Shown here: in pieces, positions 43,641 to 52,407 of the stretch | Position numbering within the stretch: the first letter of the stretch is position 1 | How the letters are laid out: every line of letters starts with the position of its first letter | Assembly: GCF_028464225.1 (NCBI RefSeq) | Contig: NZ_JAQPCN010000001.1 | Location: forward strand, 124,001 to 188,000 | DNA: 64,000 bases | Source of the DNA: Zeaxanthinibacter sp. PT1 | GTDB lineage: Bacteria; Bacteroidota; Bacteroidia; Flavobacteriales; Flavobacteriaceae | Direction of reading: 5' to 3' | Position numbers and translations under genes: made by a program | Notes under the pieces: model-generated | The model's input: only the letters and a program-made list of their open reading frames with translations | The model's database searches: none | What the model was told of the DNA's origin: nothing

Positions 43641-45041
43641 ATGAACTCAAGCCAGTGGATTATCCTTCTTTTCGGAGTATTGTATTTTGGTTTTATTCTG
43701 TTCACACGGAAAAAAGGAAATTTTGAGGAGTTCTCAGTAGCCAGTAGAAGCTTAGGATTCTTTCTGATTTTTTCGTCAATATGTGCTTCATTCATAGGCC
43801 CTGGTTGGACGATGGGTTTAGTAAGGGAGGGTTTTTCTAAAGGGATGTTTATGGCTTACCTAATTCCCTTGTGTGGTATAGGCCTGTTGATAGTTGGAGC
43901 TTTTCTGGTTCCGCGCATTCGGGATAAGTTCGAAGATATCTATTCAATAGGGGATCTGGTTGGCGGTAAAAAAAGTCACAATCATAAAATTGTTCAGTTC
44001 ATTACAGGAGTTTTTTCGCTCCTATTTTTTGGTGCCTTAACTGTGGCCATGAGCTATGCTGGTGGTGAGTTGATTAGTAATGTTTTTGGTTTTTCTAAAA
44101 TCTGGTCTATCGTCATTATAACGACCATCGTAATTCTATATTCTTATTTTGGGGGTATTAGAGCTACCATTCAAACTGATTCAATTCAATTTGTTCACTT
44201 CATTATCCTGATCCCGATTTTGGCTTTTTTAGTACTTTCTGATGAGAAATTTTATTGGGAAGATTACATTGAAATAGCTTCTGTTGAAACGTCAGAAGAG
44301 TTCAGTAAACAGCCCACAATTGCTATTTTCGGAATCTCATTGTTATGGCTTTTTAGCGCAACAGGTCTGGATGCTGGTGGACTTGGTAGATTTCTTGCAT
44401 CGAAAAATAATAAAGTAGCTCGAAATGCCACTATTGCATCAGGGATATTTTTGGCCATTTGGATGGTGTCCATGATTTTTATTGGCAGTATTGGATATTA
44501 CCTGTACCCGGAGCTGGGCAATAGCGATCAAGTGTTACTTTATATTGCTTCACAGCATTTTCCGGGAATACTTTATGGGATTTTCATTATTGCAATGATC
44601 GGTGTAGTTATGTCAAGTCAGGATACTGTGTTAAATGCAGGAAGTATTTTGTTTAGTGAAGACCTCATGGGGTCATTTCAAACGATGACAGAAAAGAGGA
44701 AGTTAATATCAGCCAAGCTTTACACTATCTTCATGGGAGTAGTTTGTATGATATTGGCAAGTTATATGTCTTCAATCCTTCAGGTTATTATGATTGTAAC
44801 GGAATATTATATTCCGGTGATGGTACCAGTAATCACTTTCTCAATCCTCAAGAAGAAGTGTTACTGGCAATCGGCCGTAACTTCTATGTTAATGGGTCTT
44901 ATATCATTCATAGTTTGGCAAAAGTTTTTCAGTTCCATTATACCTGAGTTATTTGCGGCACTCACCTTAAGTACTCTTTCTTATTTGATATGTGACTATA
45001 TAATAATGAAGAAAATCGCTAACAATGGATATACAAAATAG
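43641..45041 (+). CDS. sodium:solute symporter family transporter (cassette C14)
   Basis: 466 residues with about 12-13 membrane segments. It shows the SSS pattern: NFEEFSVASRSLGFF near the N-terminus, ASFIGPGWTMGLVREGFSKG, an unwound TM segment, and a FSATGLDAGGLGRFLASKNNKVARNATIASG loop. Moves an unidentified solute with Na+. ATG 22 nt inside C14. The last residues (ANNGYTK) are encoded by site S14. AT-rich relative to the core genome. Confidence 0.82.
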   Translation: MNSSQWIILLFGVLYFGFILFTRKKGNFEEFSVASRSLGFFLIFSSICASFIGPGWTMGLVREGFSKGMFMAYLIPLCGIGLLIVGAFLVPRIRDKFEDIYSIGDLVGGKKSHNHKIVQFITGVFSLLFFGALTVAMSYAGGELISNVFGFSKIWSIVIITTIVILYSYFGGIRATIQTDSIQFVHFIILIPILAFLVLSDEKFYWEDYIEIASVETSEEFSKQPTIAIFGISLLWLFSATGLDAGGLGRFLASKNNKVARNATIASGIFLAIWMVSMIFIGSIGYYLYPELGNSDQVLLYIASQHFPGILYGIFIIAMIGVVMSSQDTVLNAGSILFSEDLMGSFQTMTEKRKLISAKLYTIFMGVVCMILASYMSSILQVIMIVTEYYIPVMVPVITFSILKKKCYWQSAVTSMLMGLISFIVWQKFFSSIIPELFAALTLSTLSYLICDYIIMKKIANNGYTK

Positions 45042-45149
45042 GCGAAATAGTAGTAAAATCAAAGGTTTTGGCTGTGTCAAACTTTGTGCTTAATCGAAAG
45101 TTTTGGGCTTTGTAATCGCCTACTTTTCATATACTAAACGTTGTGCTTC
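45015..45149 (+). repeat. attC-like site S14 (end of C14)
   Basis: Left box ATCGCTAAC is a perfect 9-base complement of the C14 start. Inner arms GGATATACAAAATAGGCG / CGCCTACTTTTCATATAC. Right core GTTGTGCTTC. Loop as in S4 and S25. Confidence 0.83.
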
Positions 45150-45170
45150 ATTATCAAAAACCGCTAACCA

Positions 45171-45911
45171 ATGAATAAATTCTTTAGAAAAATTAGGCGA
45201 AAACTACTCTCTGAAAACAAATTCAGTAAATATCTGATTTATGCATTCGGAGAGATTATTCTTGTGGTAATTGGAATTTTGATTGCATTAAGCATTAATA
45301 ACTGGAATGAAGATAGAAAAGCTAAAACCTATGAAAAACAAGTTTATACACAAATTTATAAAGATATAAAGGCAGATAGTTTAAACCTTTCTCTTTCCAT
45401 TAACTTTTACAAACAAAAGGACACTTTAATAAATCGAATTCTTTACGATAGTGTGCCTTCAATAGCGTACGACACCATAAATAATATAAATCAATTCACA
45501 TTCCCATACGGTATCCGTCTTATTACGAGTCATATATATATAACGACAACTAAAAAAGGGTATCAGCTTTTTAAAACATTTAATACTATGGATATAGAAT
45601 CTGATTCACTCTCTTTTTCTATAGAAGACTACTATACGATAGCGATCAAAAACGAAAATTATGAAAAGGTTCAAAACGCTACCCGAAAGAACATTACAGA
45701 ATTTCAACAAAAAGATTGGTTTCTAGATTTGGCAGTAAATCATAAATTAAATCTTGACTATTTAGATTATATTAATAATAGTCGAGACTTTAAAATTCGA
45801 GTTTTTGAATATCAACTTTTTGCTATAAAAAACCACAATCGAGATTTGATACAACAACAAGAACTTGCTGAGATAATTAAAGAAAGGATTAAAGATAGGC
45901 TAGAAAAATAA
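45171..45911 (+). CDS. DUF6090 family protein, paralogue 1 (cassette C15)
   Basis: 246 residues. A conserved N-terminus of about 50 residues, basic (KFFRKIRRKLLSENKFSKYL) and followed by one membrane helix (IYAFGEIILVVIGILIALSI) and NNWNE, precedes a long helical extracytoplasmic body that differs completely from the other five paralogues. The start is 31 nt inside C15. Function unknown; in flavobacteria the family occurs in multiple copies. Confidence 0.78.
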   Translation: MNKFFRKIRRKLLSENKFSKYLIYAFGEIILVVIGILIALSINNWNEDRKAKTYEKQVYTQIYKDIKADSLNLSLSINFYKQKDTLINRILYDSVPSIAYDTINNINQFTFPYGIRLITSHIYITTTKKGYQLFKTFNTMDIESDSLSFSIEDYYTIAIKNENYEKVQNATRKNITEFQQKDWFLDLAVNHKLNLDYLDYINNSRDFKIRVFEYQLFAIKNHNRDLIQQQELAEIIKERIKDRLEK

Positions 45912-45914
45912 CGA

Positions 45915-46050
45915 AAGCACAACACCGTGTATAATTAATTGCTTGGTTCTAGCCTACTTTGGAAATTCCGCAGGAATTTCCAACTTGGTGTGTTCTTGTA
46001 AAGTTAAATGCTAAACCACGCAACTACTCATAGCCGAGACCGTTACCTAC
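45915..46050 (+). repeat. attC-like site S15 (end of C15)
   Basis: Left box AAGCACAAC pairs with the C15 start GTTGTGCTT. Inner arms GTGTATAATTAATTGC / GCAACTACTCATAGCC, partly mismatched. Right core GTTACCTAC (type A). Confidence 0.78.
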
Positions 46051-46412
46051 AATTGCGCTTAAAAGGAGAAATCAATAAGCGTTCTTGAAAGAATGAAACA
46101 CTTCCCTCTTACTAGCATTAACCTTTGAAAAAATATTGGAAGATCCGTACGGGAAACTATTACTTGGGGTTTTCCATGTTGTGGTCGGGTGATTTCCGGT
46201 GGGCTTGGGTCGCGCAACATTAGGTAACAACGGCTATACTTCAGCGGCACATCCTCCTTTCCGAAAATTTCCTACATTTATTCCAAACTAAACCTGGACC
46301 TGACTATTCTGGTCGGCGTCGCGCCTTGCCATCGTTAATTTCGCCAGGAAAACCCTGTCGACCCAACGCTCGCGCAACGCCGTGAATACAGCCGAAAGCA
46401 TAGCCTGGGCCG
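46043..46412 (+). other. geneless cassette C16 (type A, copy 4)
   Basis: Fourth copy of the type-A module (370 nt), placed between two DUF6090 cassettes. A one-base insertion near its start shifts the minus-strand frame seen in the other copies, which argues against coding. Confidence 0.65.
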
Positions 46413-46421
46413 TTGTGCTTC
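46221..46421 (+). repeat. attC-like site S16 (end of C16)
   Basis: Left box TAGGTAAC pairs with GTTACCTA. Inner arms GGCTATAC / GCATAGCC. Right core GTTGTGCTTC. Confidence 0.82.
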
Positions 46422-46442
46422 ATTATGACCAACCACTAACCA

Positions 46443-47204
46443 ATGATAAAATTCTTTAGAAAAATTAGACAAAAAAATCTGACCGAAAATAAACTCGGGA
46501 AATATCTGACTTATGCAATCGGAGAAATAGTTCTTGTCGTAATTGGAATTTTAATTGCTCTATCAATTAATAATTGGAACGAAAATAGAAAAAACTCTAT
46601 TGAGGAAAAAGCCATTTTACAAAACTTAATAGAAAATTTAAATTTATCGAAAATTCAATCTGAGCAACTAATATCTGAAGAGAATCAACTAAAGCAGAAC
46701 CTGATTCAAATTCTTGGAGTTAATTCCAATGATACTAGAGTAAACACTAAAATAATTAGTGACTCGATTTTCAAAAATGCCGTTTGGGATTTACAAAGCG
46801 ATATGCCAACTTTTAACGCGTACAATAATTTGAAAAGCACTAATAAATTGAGTTTAATTAAGAATAAAAATATTAATGAGAAATTTACGGAATTAGAGTT
46901 TCGCCAAAACAAACTCAATGACATTCTCGAAGACAGATTGAGCGTGCATCAAATTCGTATAGATGATATACTAGAAAAGGAAATCAATTTCATCCCATTA
47001 GTAAAATCTAACATACCAACTATTAATATTGAAAATGAATCGATAAATAATTATTTGCAAGTACTTGAAATTAAAAGAATAAGAAATCTTCTAGGTATGA
47101 AATTGTCATTTACCCAAGATGTGATTGATTTTCGAAAAAACCTCGATACAGAAATTAAAGATTTAATAATTTTAATAGAAAAGGAATTAAACGAAAAGAA
47201 ATAA
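46443..47204 (+). CDS. DUF6090 family protein, paralogue 2 (cassette C17)
   Basis: 253 residues. N-terminus IKFFRKIRQKNLTENKLGKY, one membrane helix (YAIGEIVLVVIGILIALSIN), then a variable helical region (SKIQSEQLISEENQLKQNLIQILGV). The start is 30 nt inside C17. Conserved anchor, divergent body, as in the other copies. Function unknown. Confidence 0.78.
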   Translation: MIKFFRKIRQKNLTENKLGKYLTYAIGEIVLVVIGILIALSINNWNENRKNSIEEKAILQNLIENLNLSKIQSEQLISEENQLKQNLIQILGVNSNDTRVNTKIISDSIFKNAVWDLQSDMPTFNAYNNLKSTNKLSLIKNKNINEKFTELEFRQNKLNDILEDRLSVHQIRIDDILEKEINFIPLVKSNIPTINIENESINNYLQVLEIKRIRNLLGMKLSFTQDVIDFRKNLDTEIKDLIILIEKELNEKK

Positions 47205-47207
47205 CGA

Positions 47208-47340
47208 AAGCACAACAACGTATAACACAAATAGCGCTACGAGTTAATTAACGAAAATAAGTTTCCTGCAAAATGCGTAAATTGTTTCCGAAAAACAATG
47301 ATAAAACACGCTACTTGCGTTATACAAACTCGTTAGGTGC
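47208..47340 (+). repeat. attC-like site S17 (end of C17)
   Basis: Left box AAGCACAAC pairs with the C17 start GTTGTGCTT. Inner arms GTATAACACAAATAGC / GCTACTTGCGTTATAC (14 of 16 pair). Spacers aac and aaactc. Right core GTTAGGTGC. Confidence 0.85.
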
Positions 47341-47357
47341 AATTAATTTTGACTCCC

Positions 47358-47654
47358 TTGAACAATCTTCAAGATAAATTATCTCAAATTAATTATGCGA
47401 TTGCCACGCATCCTGGTAAGGCGAATGAACGATTAGCTAGTTAAGCAGATAAGATAGTTATACTACCCTCATCTGAGATACCCCAACAGTTCGAGCATAG
47501 GTTTCAAGAAATGGTGAACAAATTAGAGAAAACACTGAATGAATTACCAGGACTTTTAATCCCCTTGAGAGTAAAGGGTATTTATAATCCAACAGCCGTC
47601 CGATATATTATATTACTTATCGAGATCGAAGATTACCTCGCCAGCACTAATTGA
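47358..47654 (+). pseudogene. interrupted small gene of cassette C18
   Basis: A frame of about 98 codons begins LNNLQDKLSQINYAIATHPG, is broken by TAA at codon 29 (47442-47444), then continues ADKIVILPSSEIPQQFEHRF through KTLNELPGLLIPLRVKG to a TGA. No ATG starts the first part. The downstream half could still be made from ATG 47511 (47 residues). Family not recognised; reads as a decayed gene, though a 47-residue protein is possible. Confidence 0.45.
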
Positions 47655-47669
47655 ATCATCATTGTAACT

Positions 47670-47970
47670 GCACCTAACAGCGGCTATACCCCCCGCCCGA
47701 ACGTGCCGTCCGGTACCTGCCCGGACTGGTCCATTCAGGCGGGCGGGCGGGCATTGCTACCCTCCTGCCCCATTAAGAATATTTACTCTATATTTAAAGC
47801 ATTAATAACCTGTTAAGCATTCTCGGCTTAGCCAGTTGTTTGGGAAAGATGAAGGTATGGTGAAGTCCGAAGATAACTCACTGTATGATCGCTAGGGCTA
47901 GACGCTTGGTAGTTTCCAAACAACTGTCTTTAAAACCGTAACTGACGGTTATACGAGACCGTTAGTCTCA
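47670..47970 (+). repeat. attC-like site S18 (end of C18)
   Basis: Left box GCACCTAAC is a perfect 9-base complement of the C18 start. Inner arms GGCTATACC / GACGGTTATAC. Spacers agc and gagacc. Right core GTTAGTCTCA. The longest site (301 nt); its loop holds a GC-rich palindromic stretch also found before mutS and the S5-type subrepeat. Confidence 0.8.
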
Positions 47971-48016
47971 ATAAACCATATATACCATATCATTATATTC
48001 ATGTAAAAATTTCAAA

Positions 48017-50278
48017 ATGAAATTACCAACCTTAGTCTTAGTCTTTTTAATGTTCCTTTCAAGTATGGTATCTGCACAAGATGAAATAACTATAGATGAT
48101 TACAATCGAGCAGTTGGATTCATTTATAATAATTACAACAAAAAAGTATTCAACTTAAATATCGAACCAAATTGGTTTCCAGATAGTACTGGAGTGTGGT
48201 TCGTTAACCAATCACTTGATAACAAAAAGTATCTCAAAATAACATTTCCAAATCATGTTCAGTCCGTCCTATTTGATCATCTAAAACTTTCACAAGTATT
48301 GTCAGATTCGCTTGGTGTGGATGTTAAAGAAAATGATCTTCCGATAAGTAAAGTGGAGTATAAGAGCCCTTCAGAATTAGTAATTACGGCTAAGAACAAA
48401 ACTTATGTTTTAAATACTGAGACATATTCCCTTAGCCCCAAAAAAGAAGATATCAAAACAAAAGAGAATGAGAAACCCTCTCCAAACAATAAATGGATTG
48501 CTTACTCAAAAGATTATAACCTCTATATTAAATCGACCGAAACGGAAGAAATCAAACAACTAAGTACCAAAGGGAAAAAGGAATATGAATATGCTACGTG
48601 GTACGGCTGGGACGATATTATTGAAGGAGAAAATGGTGATCGACCTGATCATTTTGATGTTGACTGGTCTGAAAATGGTGAATGGATTTCAGCCAATATT
48701 TGTGATTTGAGATCTGCACAAAAGATGTATCTATTAGACCATAGTGTGGACACACTGTACAGACCCAAATTATTGTCATACTACCGTGGATCACCAGGAG
48801 ATACTTCGATGGTATATGTTGAACCAGTATTTTTTAACATTAATTCTGGAAAGGAAATTAAGGTGGGCTTGCCTAGAAGTACGCACATTAATAGTGTTGG
48901 TGTAACATGGTCAAAAACACCTGGAAAAGTTTTTCTCGAAAGAATGTCTCGTGGATATCAAAATATCCAACTTTATACATTTGACCTTAATACTGAGAGT
49001 ATTGAAACCTTATACTCCGAAACTAGTAAAACCAATATTGACAACTTTACTAGCGAGCTTGCCGAAAAAAGCAATCTCATGTTTTTTTTATCAGAGAAAA
49101 GTGGTTGGCGACAACTGTATAGTTTGGATTTAAAGACCAAAAAAGAAAAATCAATAACCAATGGTGCATTTTATATAAATAGCATTGAGAGGATTGATGA
49201 AGAAAACCAAAAGATTTTCTTTATGGCTTCAGGTAAAGAGGAGGCCCGTAATCCATATTATGAGCATCTATATAGCATATCATTTAACGGAAAAAATTTA
49301 AAGCTCCTAACGACTGAAGACCGGCATCACAAAATCAGTTTTTCTCCAAATGGCGATTACTTTATTGATAATTTTTCAACAGTCAATATCCCAACAACGA
49401 CTGTACTGAGAAAGGCTACTACGGGTGAAATACTAATGAACCTGGGGCATGCTGATGTTACCCTTTTGAAGGACTGGGGTCCCCCAGAAATATTCACTGC
49501 GATAGCACATGACGGTAAAACCACCATTTATGGTGCAATTTGGAAACCAACTAATTTTGATTCAAGTAAGAGCTATCCTGTAATTGAATATAGTTATACT
49601 GGTCCACATACTCAATTATTCCCGAAAGAGTTTTCACAAGCACTTTGGTTACAATCATATGCTGAATTGGGGTTTGCAGCGATAGTTGTAGATGGGCTTG
49701 GCTCCTCTGGCAGATCAAAACAATTTCATAATTACTCATACAAAAACCTGGGAGGTAATTTAGAAGACCATGTCATTGCCATAAAACAGTTGGGTAAACA
49801 ATATAGTTGGATTGATACTACTCGTGTTGGAATTTTTGGCCATTCTGCTGGTGGCTATGATGCTGGGCATGCTGTTTTGAAGTACCCAAATTTTTATAAG
49901 GTTGCAGTTGCTAGTTCGGCTGATCATGACCATAGAATGGAAAAAGCCTGGTGGCCAGAAATGTATATGGGTTGGCCTGTTGACTCTGCATATCATCTGC
50001 AATCAAACATTACCATGGCTGGCAATTTGAAGGGTAAATTACTAATCACTCATGGAGGAATTGATGAAAATGTGAATCCCTCTGCTACTTTCAAACTTGC
50101 CGAAGCACTCATAAAGGCTGACAAACGATTTGATATGCTCATTATACCTAGTCAACGGCATATCTATCAAGGAGACCACTCCAAATATTTCAGAAAAATA
50201 AAATGGAACTATTTTGTGGAACATCTTCGAGGAGTTGAGCCTATTTGGGATTTTAAGTGGGATGAAATTGAAGATTGA
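48017..50278 (+). CDS. S9 family (dipeptidyl-peptidase IV-like) serine peptidase (cassette C19)
   Basis: 753 residues. Signal peptide (about 1-20, LPTLVLVFLMFLSSMVSA|Q), N-terminal beta-propeller of DPPIV type (about 60-480) and C-terminal hydrolase with S610 in GHSAGGYDAG, D683 in HGGIDENVN and H715 in SQRHIYQG. Cleaves short peptides, probably in the periplasm; dipeptide specificity is inferred. Largest gene in the array, 55 nt into the cassette, with an unusually short 3' site, S19. Confidence 0.85.
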   Translation: MKLPTLVLVFLMFLSSMVSAQDEITIDDYNRAVGFIYNNYNKKVFNLNIEPNWFPDSTGVWFVNQSLDNKKYLKITFPNHVQSVLFDHLKLSQVLSDSLGVDVKENDLPISKVEYKSPSELVITAKNKTYVLNTETYSLSPKKEDIKTKENEKPSPNNKWIAYSKDYNLYIKSTETEEIKQLSTKGKKEYEYATWYGWDDIIEGENGDRPDHFDVDWSENGEWISANICDLRSAQKMYLLDHSVDTLYRPKLLSYYRGSPGDTSMVYVEPVFFNINSGKEIKVGLPRSTHINSVGVTWSKTPGKVFLERMSRGYQNIQLYTFDLNTESIETLYSETSKTNIDNFTSELAEKSNLMFFLSEKSGWRQLYSLDLKTKKEKSITNGAFYINSIERIDEENQKIFFMASGKEEARNPYYEHLYSISFNGKNLKLLTTEDRHHKISFSPNGDYFIDNFSTVNIPTTTVLRKATTGEILMNLGHADVTLLKDWGPPEIFTAIAHDGKTTIYGAIWKPTNFDSSKSYPVIEYSYTGPHTQLFPKEFSQALWLQSYAELGFAAIVVDGLGSSGRSKQFHNYSYKNLGGNLEDHVIAIKQLGKQYSWIDTTRVGIFGHSAGGYDAGHAVLKYPNFYKVAVASSADHDHRMEKAWWPEMYMGWPVDSAYHLQSNITMAGNLKGKLLITHGGIDENVNPSATFKLAEALIKADKRFDMLIIPSQRHIYQGDHSKYFRKIKWNYFVEHLRGVEPIWDFKWDEIED

Positions 50279-50279
50279 C

Positions 50280-50337
50280 TGAGACTAACACTGTATAAAA
50301 TGCATTAAAACGCATCTTATACCACCCGTTGTACTTC
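50280..50337 (+). repeat. attC-like site S19, minimal 58-nt form (end of C19)
   Basis: Left box TGAGACTAAC is a perfect 10-base complement of the C19 start. Inner arms GTATAAAATGC / GCATCTTATAC enclose an 8-nt loop. Spacers act and caccc. Right core GTTGTACTTC. This compact version shows the basic design without long loop insertions. Confidence 0.9.
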
Positions 50338-50393
50338 ATTATTTTAACGAGCCAATCAGTTAAAAATCATGTATTTAAAGAAACCAATCTCTT

Positions 50394-51134
50394 ATGATAA
50401 ATTTCTTTAGGAAGATTCGTCAACAGTTACTTGATGAGAATAGATTTAAAAAATATTTAATCTATGCCATTGGAGAAATTGTACTTGTTGTAATGGGAAT
50501 ATTGATTGCACTTCAAATAAACAATTGGAATCAAAATAGACTTAATGCAATACATGAAACAAAAATTTTAAAACATCTTAAAAAGGAGTTAGCGAGAAAT
50601 AATGAACTAAATGAAGCTTTAGTCATTAATAGGTTAGACAAGAAAATAGAAAGCCTAAAGTTAGCAAAGAAATTTTGTGAAAATGAAATGATAATACAGG
50701 ATACACTAGCGTTTTTAAATACCGTTTCCTACGGTGGTGTATTTTCAGGAGGCCATACTTTTGGGGAGAGGAATTCCTACGATGAACTTATAAATACTGG
50801 AAACATACAGCTAATCAACAATGATTCAATTAAAAATTCTATTGCAAATTATTATGGTTATTTAAATGCAGTCAAGGAACGGGCAAAGGTGCATTCAAGT
50901 CGTTTTTCAAACTATACCTCAGAATTACGACCATTTGACACAGAAAATCCGAATTATATATCCAAATTTGACCAAATTGAAATGTTACAATCATTTAATT
51001 CTCTAGAATTTAGAAAATTGGTCGATCTTGAACTTTCATATACCTATAAAGTAAGAGATTATATTAAGAATGTTAGAACTCAAGGTATTCAGACAATAAA
51101 TCTTATAGATAAAAAACTGAATAAAGAACTGTAA
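50394..51134 (+). CDS. DUF6090 family protein, paralogue 3 (cassette C20)
   Basis: 246 residues. Conserved N-terminus (INFFRKIRQQLLDENRFKKY, then YAIGEIVLVVMGILIALQIN and NWNQ) and a variable helical body (ELNEALVINRLDKKIESLKLAKKFC...). The start is 66 nt inside C20, further in than in the other DUF6090 cassettes (19-36 nt). Confidence 0.77.
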   Translation: MINFFRKIRQQLLDENRFKKYLIYAIGEIVLVVMGILIALQINNWNQNRLNAIHETKILKHLKKELARNNELNEALVINRLDKKIESLKLAKKFCENEMIIQDTLAFLNTVSYGGVFSGGHTFGERNSYDELINTGNIQLINNDSIKNSIANYYGYLNAVKERAKVHSSRFSNYTSELRPFDTENPNYISKFDQIEMLQSFNSLEFRKLVDLELSYTYKVRDYIKNVRTQGIQTINLIDKKLNKEL

Positions 51135-51142
51135 AATAACGA

Positions 51143-51275
51143 AAGCACAACAACGTGTATAGCTCATTGCCGCTTAATTCCTAATCGCAATATATTGCAA
51201 TTGGCTATCTTTCGTTTACGGTAGAAACAAAACTCATTTTCCGCAACCTGCGATACATCAAAATGTAATGCTTCA
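51143..51275 (+). repeat. attC-like site S20, decayed core (end of C20)
   Basis: Left box AAGCACAAC pairs with the C20 start GTTGTACTT with one mismatch. The right core reads GTAATGCTTC, a decayed form of GTTGTGCTTC; inner arms (GTGTAT / GATACAT) are weak. Probably no longer a good substrate. Confidence 0.6.
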
Positions 51276-51301
51276 TTCCCCATAGCTATCAGGATTAACC
51301 A

Positions 51302-52033
51302 ATGATAAAATTTTTTAGAAAAATTAGACAGCAGCTACTCTCTGAAAATAAATTCAGTAAGTATCTGATTTATGCTATTGGAGAAATTGTGCTTGTAGTA
51401 ATAGGTATACTGATTGCATTAGGAATAAATAATTGGAAAGAAAATCAAGAAGAAATTAAGCAACAGAATTTAATCTTTGAAAACTTAAGTTTAGAATTAA
51501 ATAACAATCTAAAGAATCTTAATTCAGCAATTAAATTCTCTGAAACCTATATTTACTCATCTGATTCTCTCTTACGATCGATGAATAATCTAGCATCTAA
51601 CAAATTTAAGGGCGAAAAGTTAGATAGCTTATTGTCAAAATTTGGGTTTTCTCAATGGAAAAGAACTAATCTAAATATTAAATCTCTCGAAAATTCCGGT
51701 AGATTAAATACGGTTCAAAATAGTGAACTAAAGAGGTTAATTTATGATTGGCTAAGCTTGATTGAAGACCTGGAATCACTTGAAAAAAGAAGTAATCATG
51801 CCTTTCAATATTACGTTGACTTCATAAAAAAAAACGGTTCTTGGAGAGAAATAGATAAATATATGATAGACAGAGTTCAAGGGTCGCAACTTCTTCAGTC
51901 TAATGACCATTTATTATTAAGTTCTGAATTTGAGAATTGCGTGAATGACCTGAACATATTCGAGACTCATAAGTACAATAGGTATTTACAGATCAGGGTA
52001 ACATTAAACAAATTGATAGAATATACCGAATAA
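51302..52033 (+). CDS. DUF6090 family protein, paralogue 4 (cassette C21)
   Basis: 243 residues with the family N-terminus (IKFFRKIRQQLLSENKFSKY, membrane helix YAIGEIVLVVIGILIALGIN, NWKE) and a variable body (NLIFENLSLELNNNLKNLNSA...). It is followed in the same cassette by the tail of an unrelated TPR gene, so this cassette is a fusion of two. Confidence 0.77.
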   Translation: MIKFFRKIRQQLLSENKFSKYLIYAIGEIVLVVIGILIALGINNWKENQEEIKQQNLIFENLSLELNNNLKNLNSAIKFSETYIYSSDSLLRSMNNLASNKFKGEKLDSLLSKFGFSQWKRTNLNIKSLENSGRLNTVQNSELKRLIYDWLSLIEDLESLEKRSNHAFQYYVDFIKKNGSWREIDKYMIDRVQGSQLLQSNDHLLLSSEFENCVNDLNIFETHKYNRYLQIRVTLNKLIEYTE

Positions 52034-52037
52034 GTAG

Positions 52038-52229
52038 ACAATTGCACTGCCTAAACTTAATTCCCTCATATTCCCTGATGAAGGTAATTTAGTGGATACA
52101 TTGGGTCAGGAATACTTCTTGCTGAACGACCAGGAAAATGCCATTAAAAGTTTTGAAAAAGCGTTGGAACTTAAACCCTCAACGAATTGTCACTGGTGTG
52201 ATAATTCATATAATCATCTAAAGAATTAA
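52038..52229 (+). pseudogene. TPR-protein C-terminal fragment in composite cassette C21
   Basis: A 63-codon open frame without its own start: FPDEGNLVDTLGQEYFLLND then QENAIKSFEKALELKPSTN, a tetratricopeptide-repeat pattern, and a short tail CHWCDNSYNHLKN. It looks like the 3' end of a TPR protein whose 5' part and cassette start are missing. Fused 4 nt behind the DUF6090 gene. Confidence 0.6.
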
Positions 52230-52240
52230 TTAGAAAGCTA

Positions 52241-52385
52241 TTGCTAACACCGGGCAGTATCCAATAGCCAGCCCCCCCTATCGCTTTTTCCCCTATATTT
52301 AATTCCTGAACCTGTTTAGACGCAGTGCACCTGAATCGCAACTTCGCCTGCCGGCAGGCGAGCATACCCGCACACGTTTTGCTTC
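52241..52385 (+). repeat. attC-like site S21 (end of composite C21)
   Basis: Left box TTGCTAAC does not pair with the C21 start, as expected if C21 is a fusion; it would fit a lost cassette beginning GTTAGCAA. Inner arms GGGCAGTATCC / GCATACCC partly pair. Right core GTTTTGCTTC (T in place of R at position 4). Loop contains a CGCCTGCCGGCAGGCG palindrome. Confidence 0.65.
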
Positions 52386-52407
52386 ATTAAGACCAAACAT
52401 TAACCAA

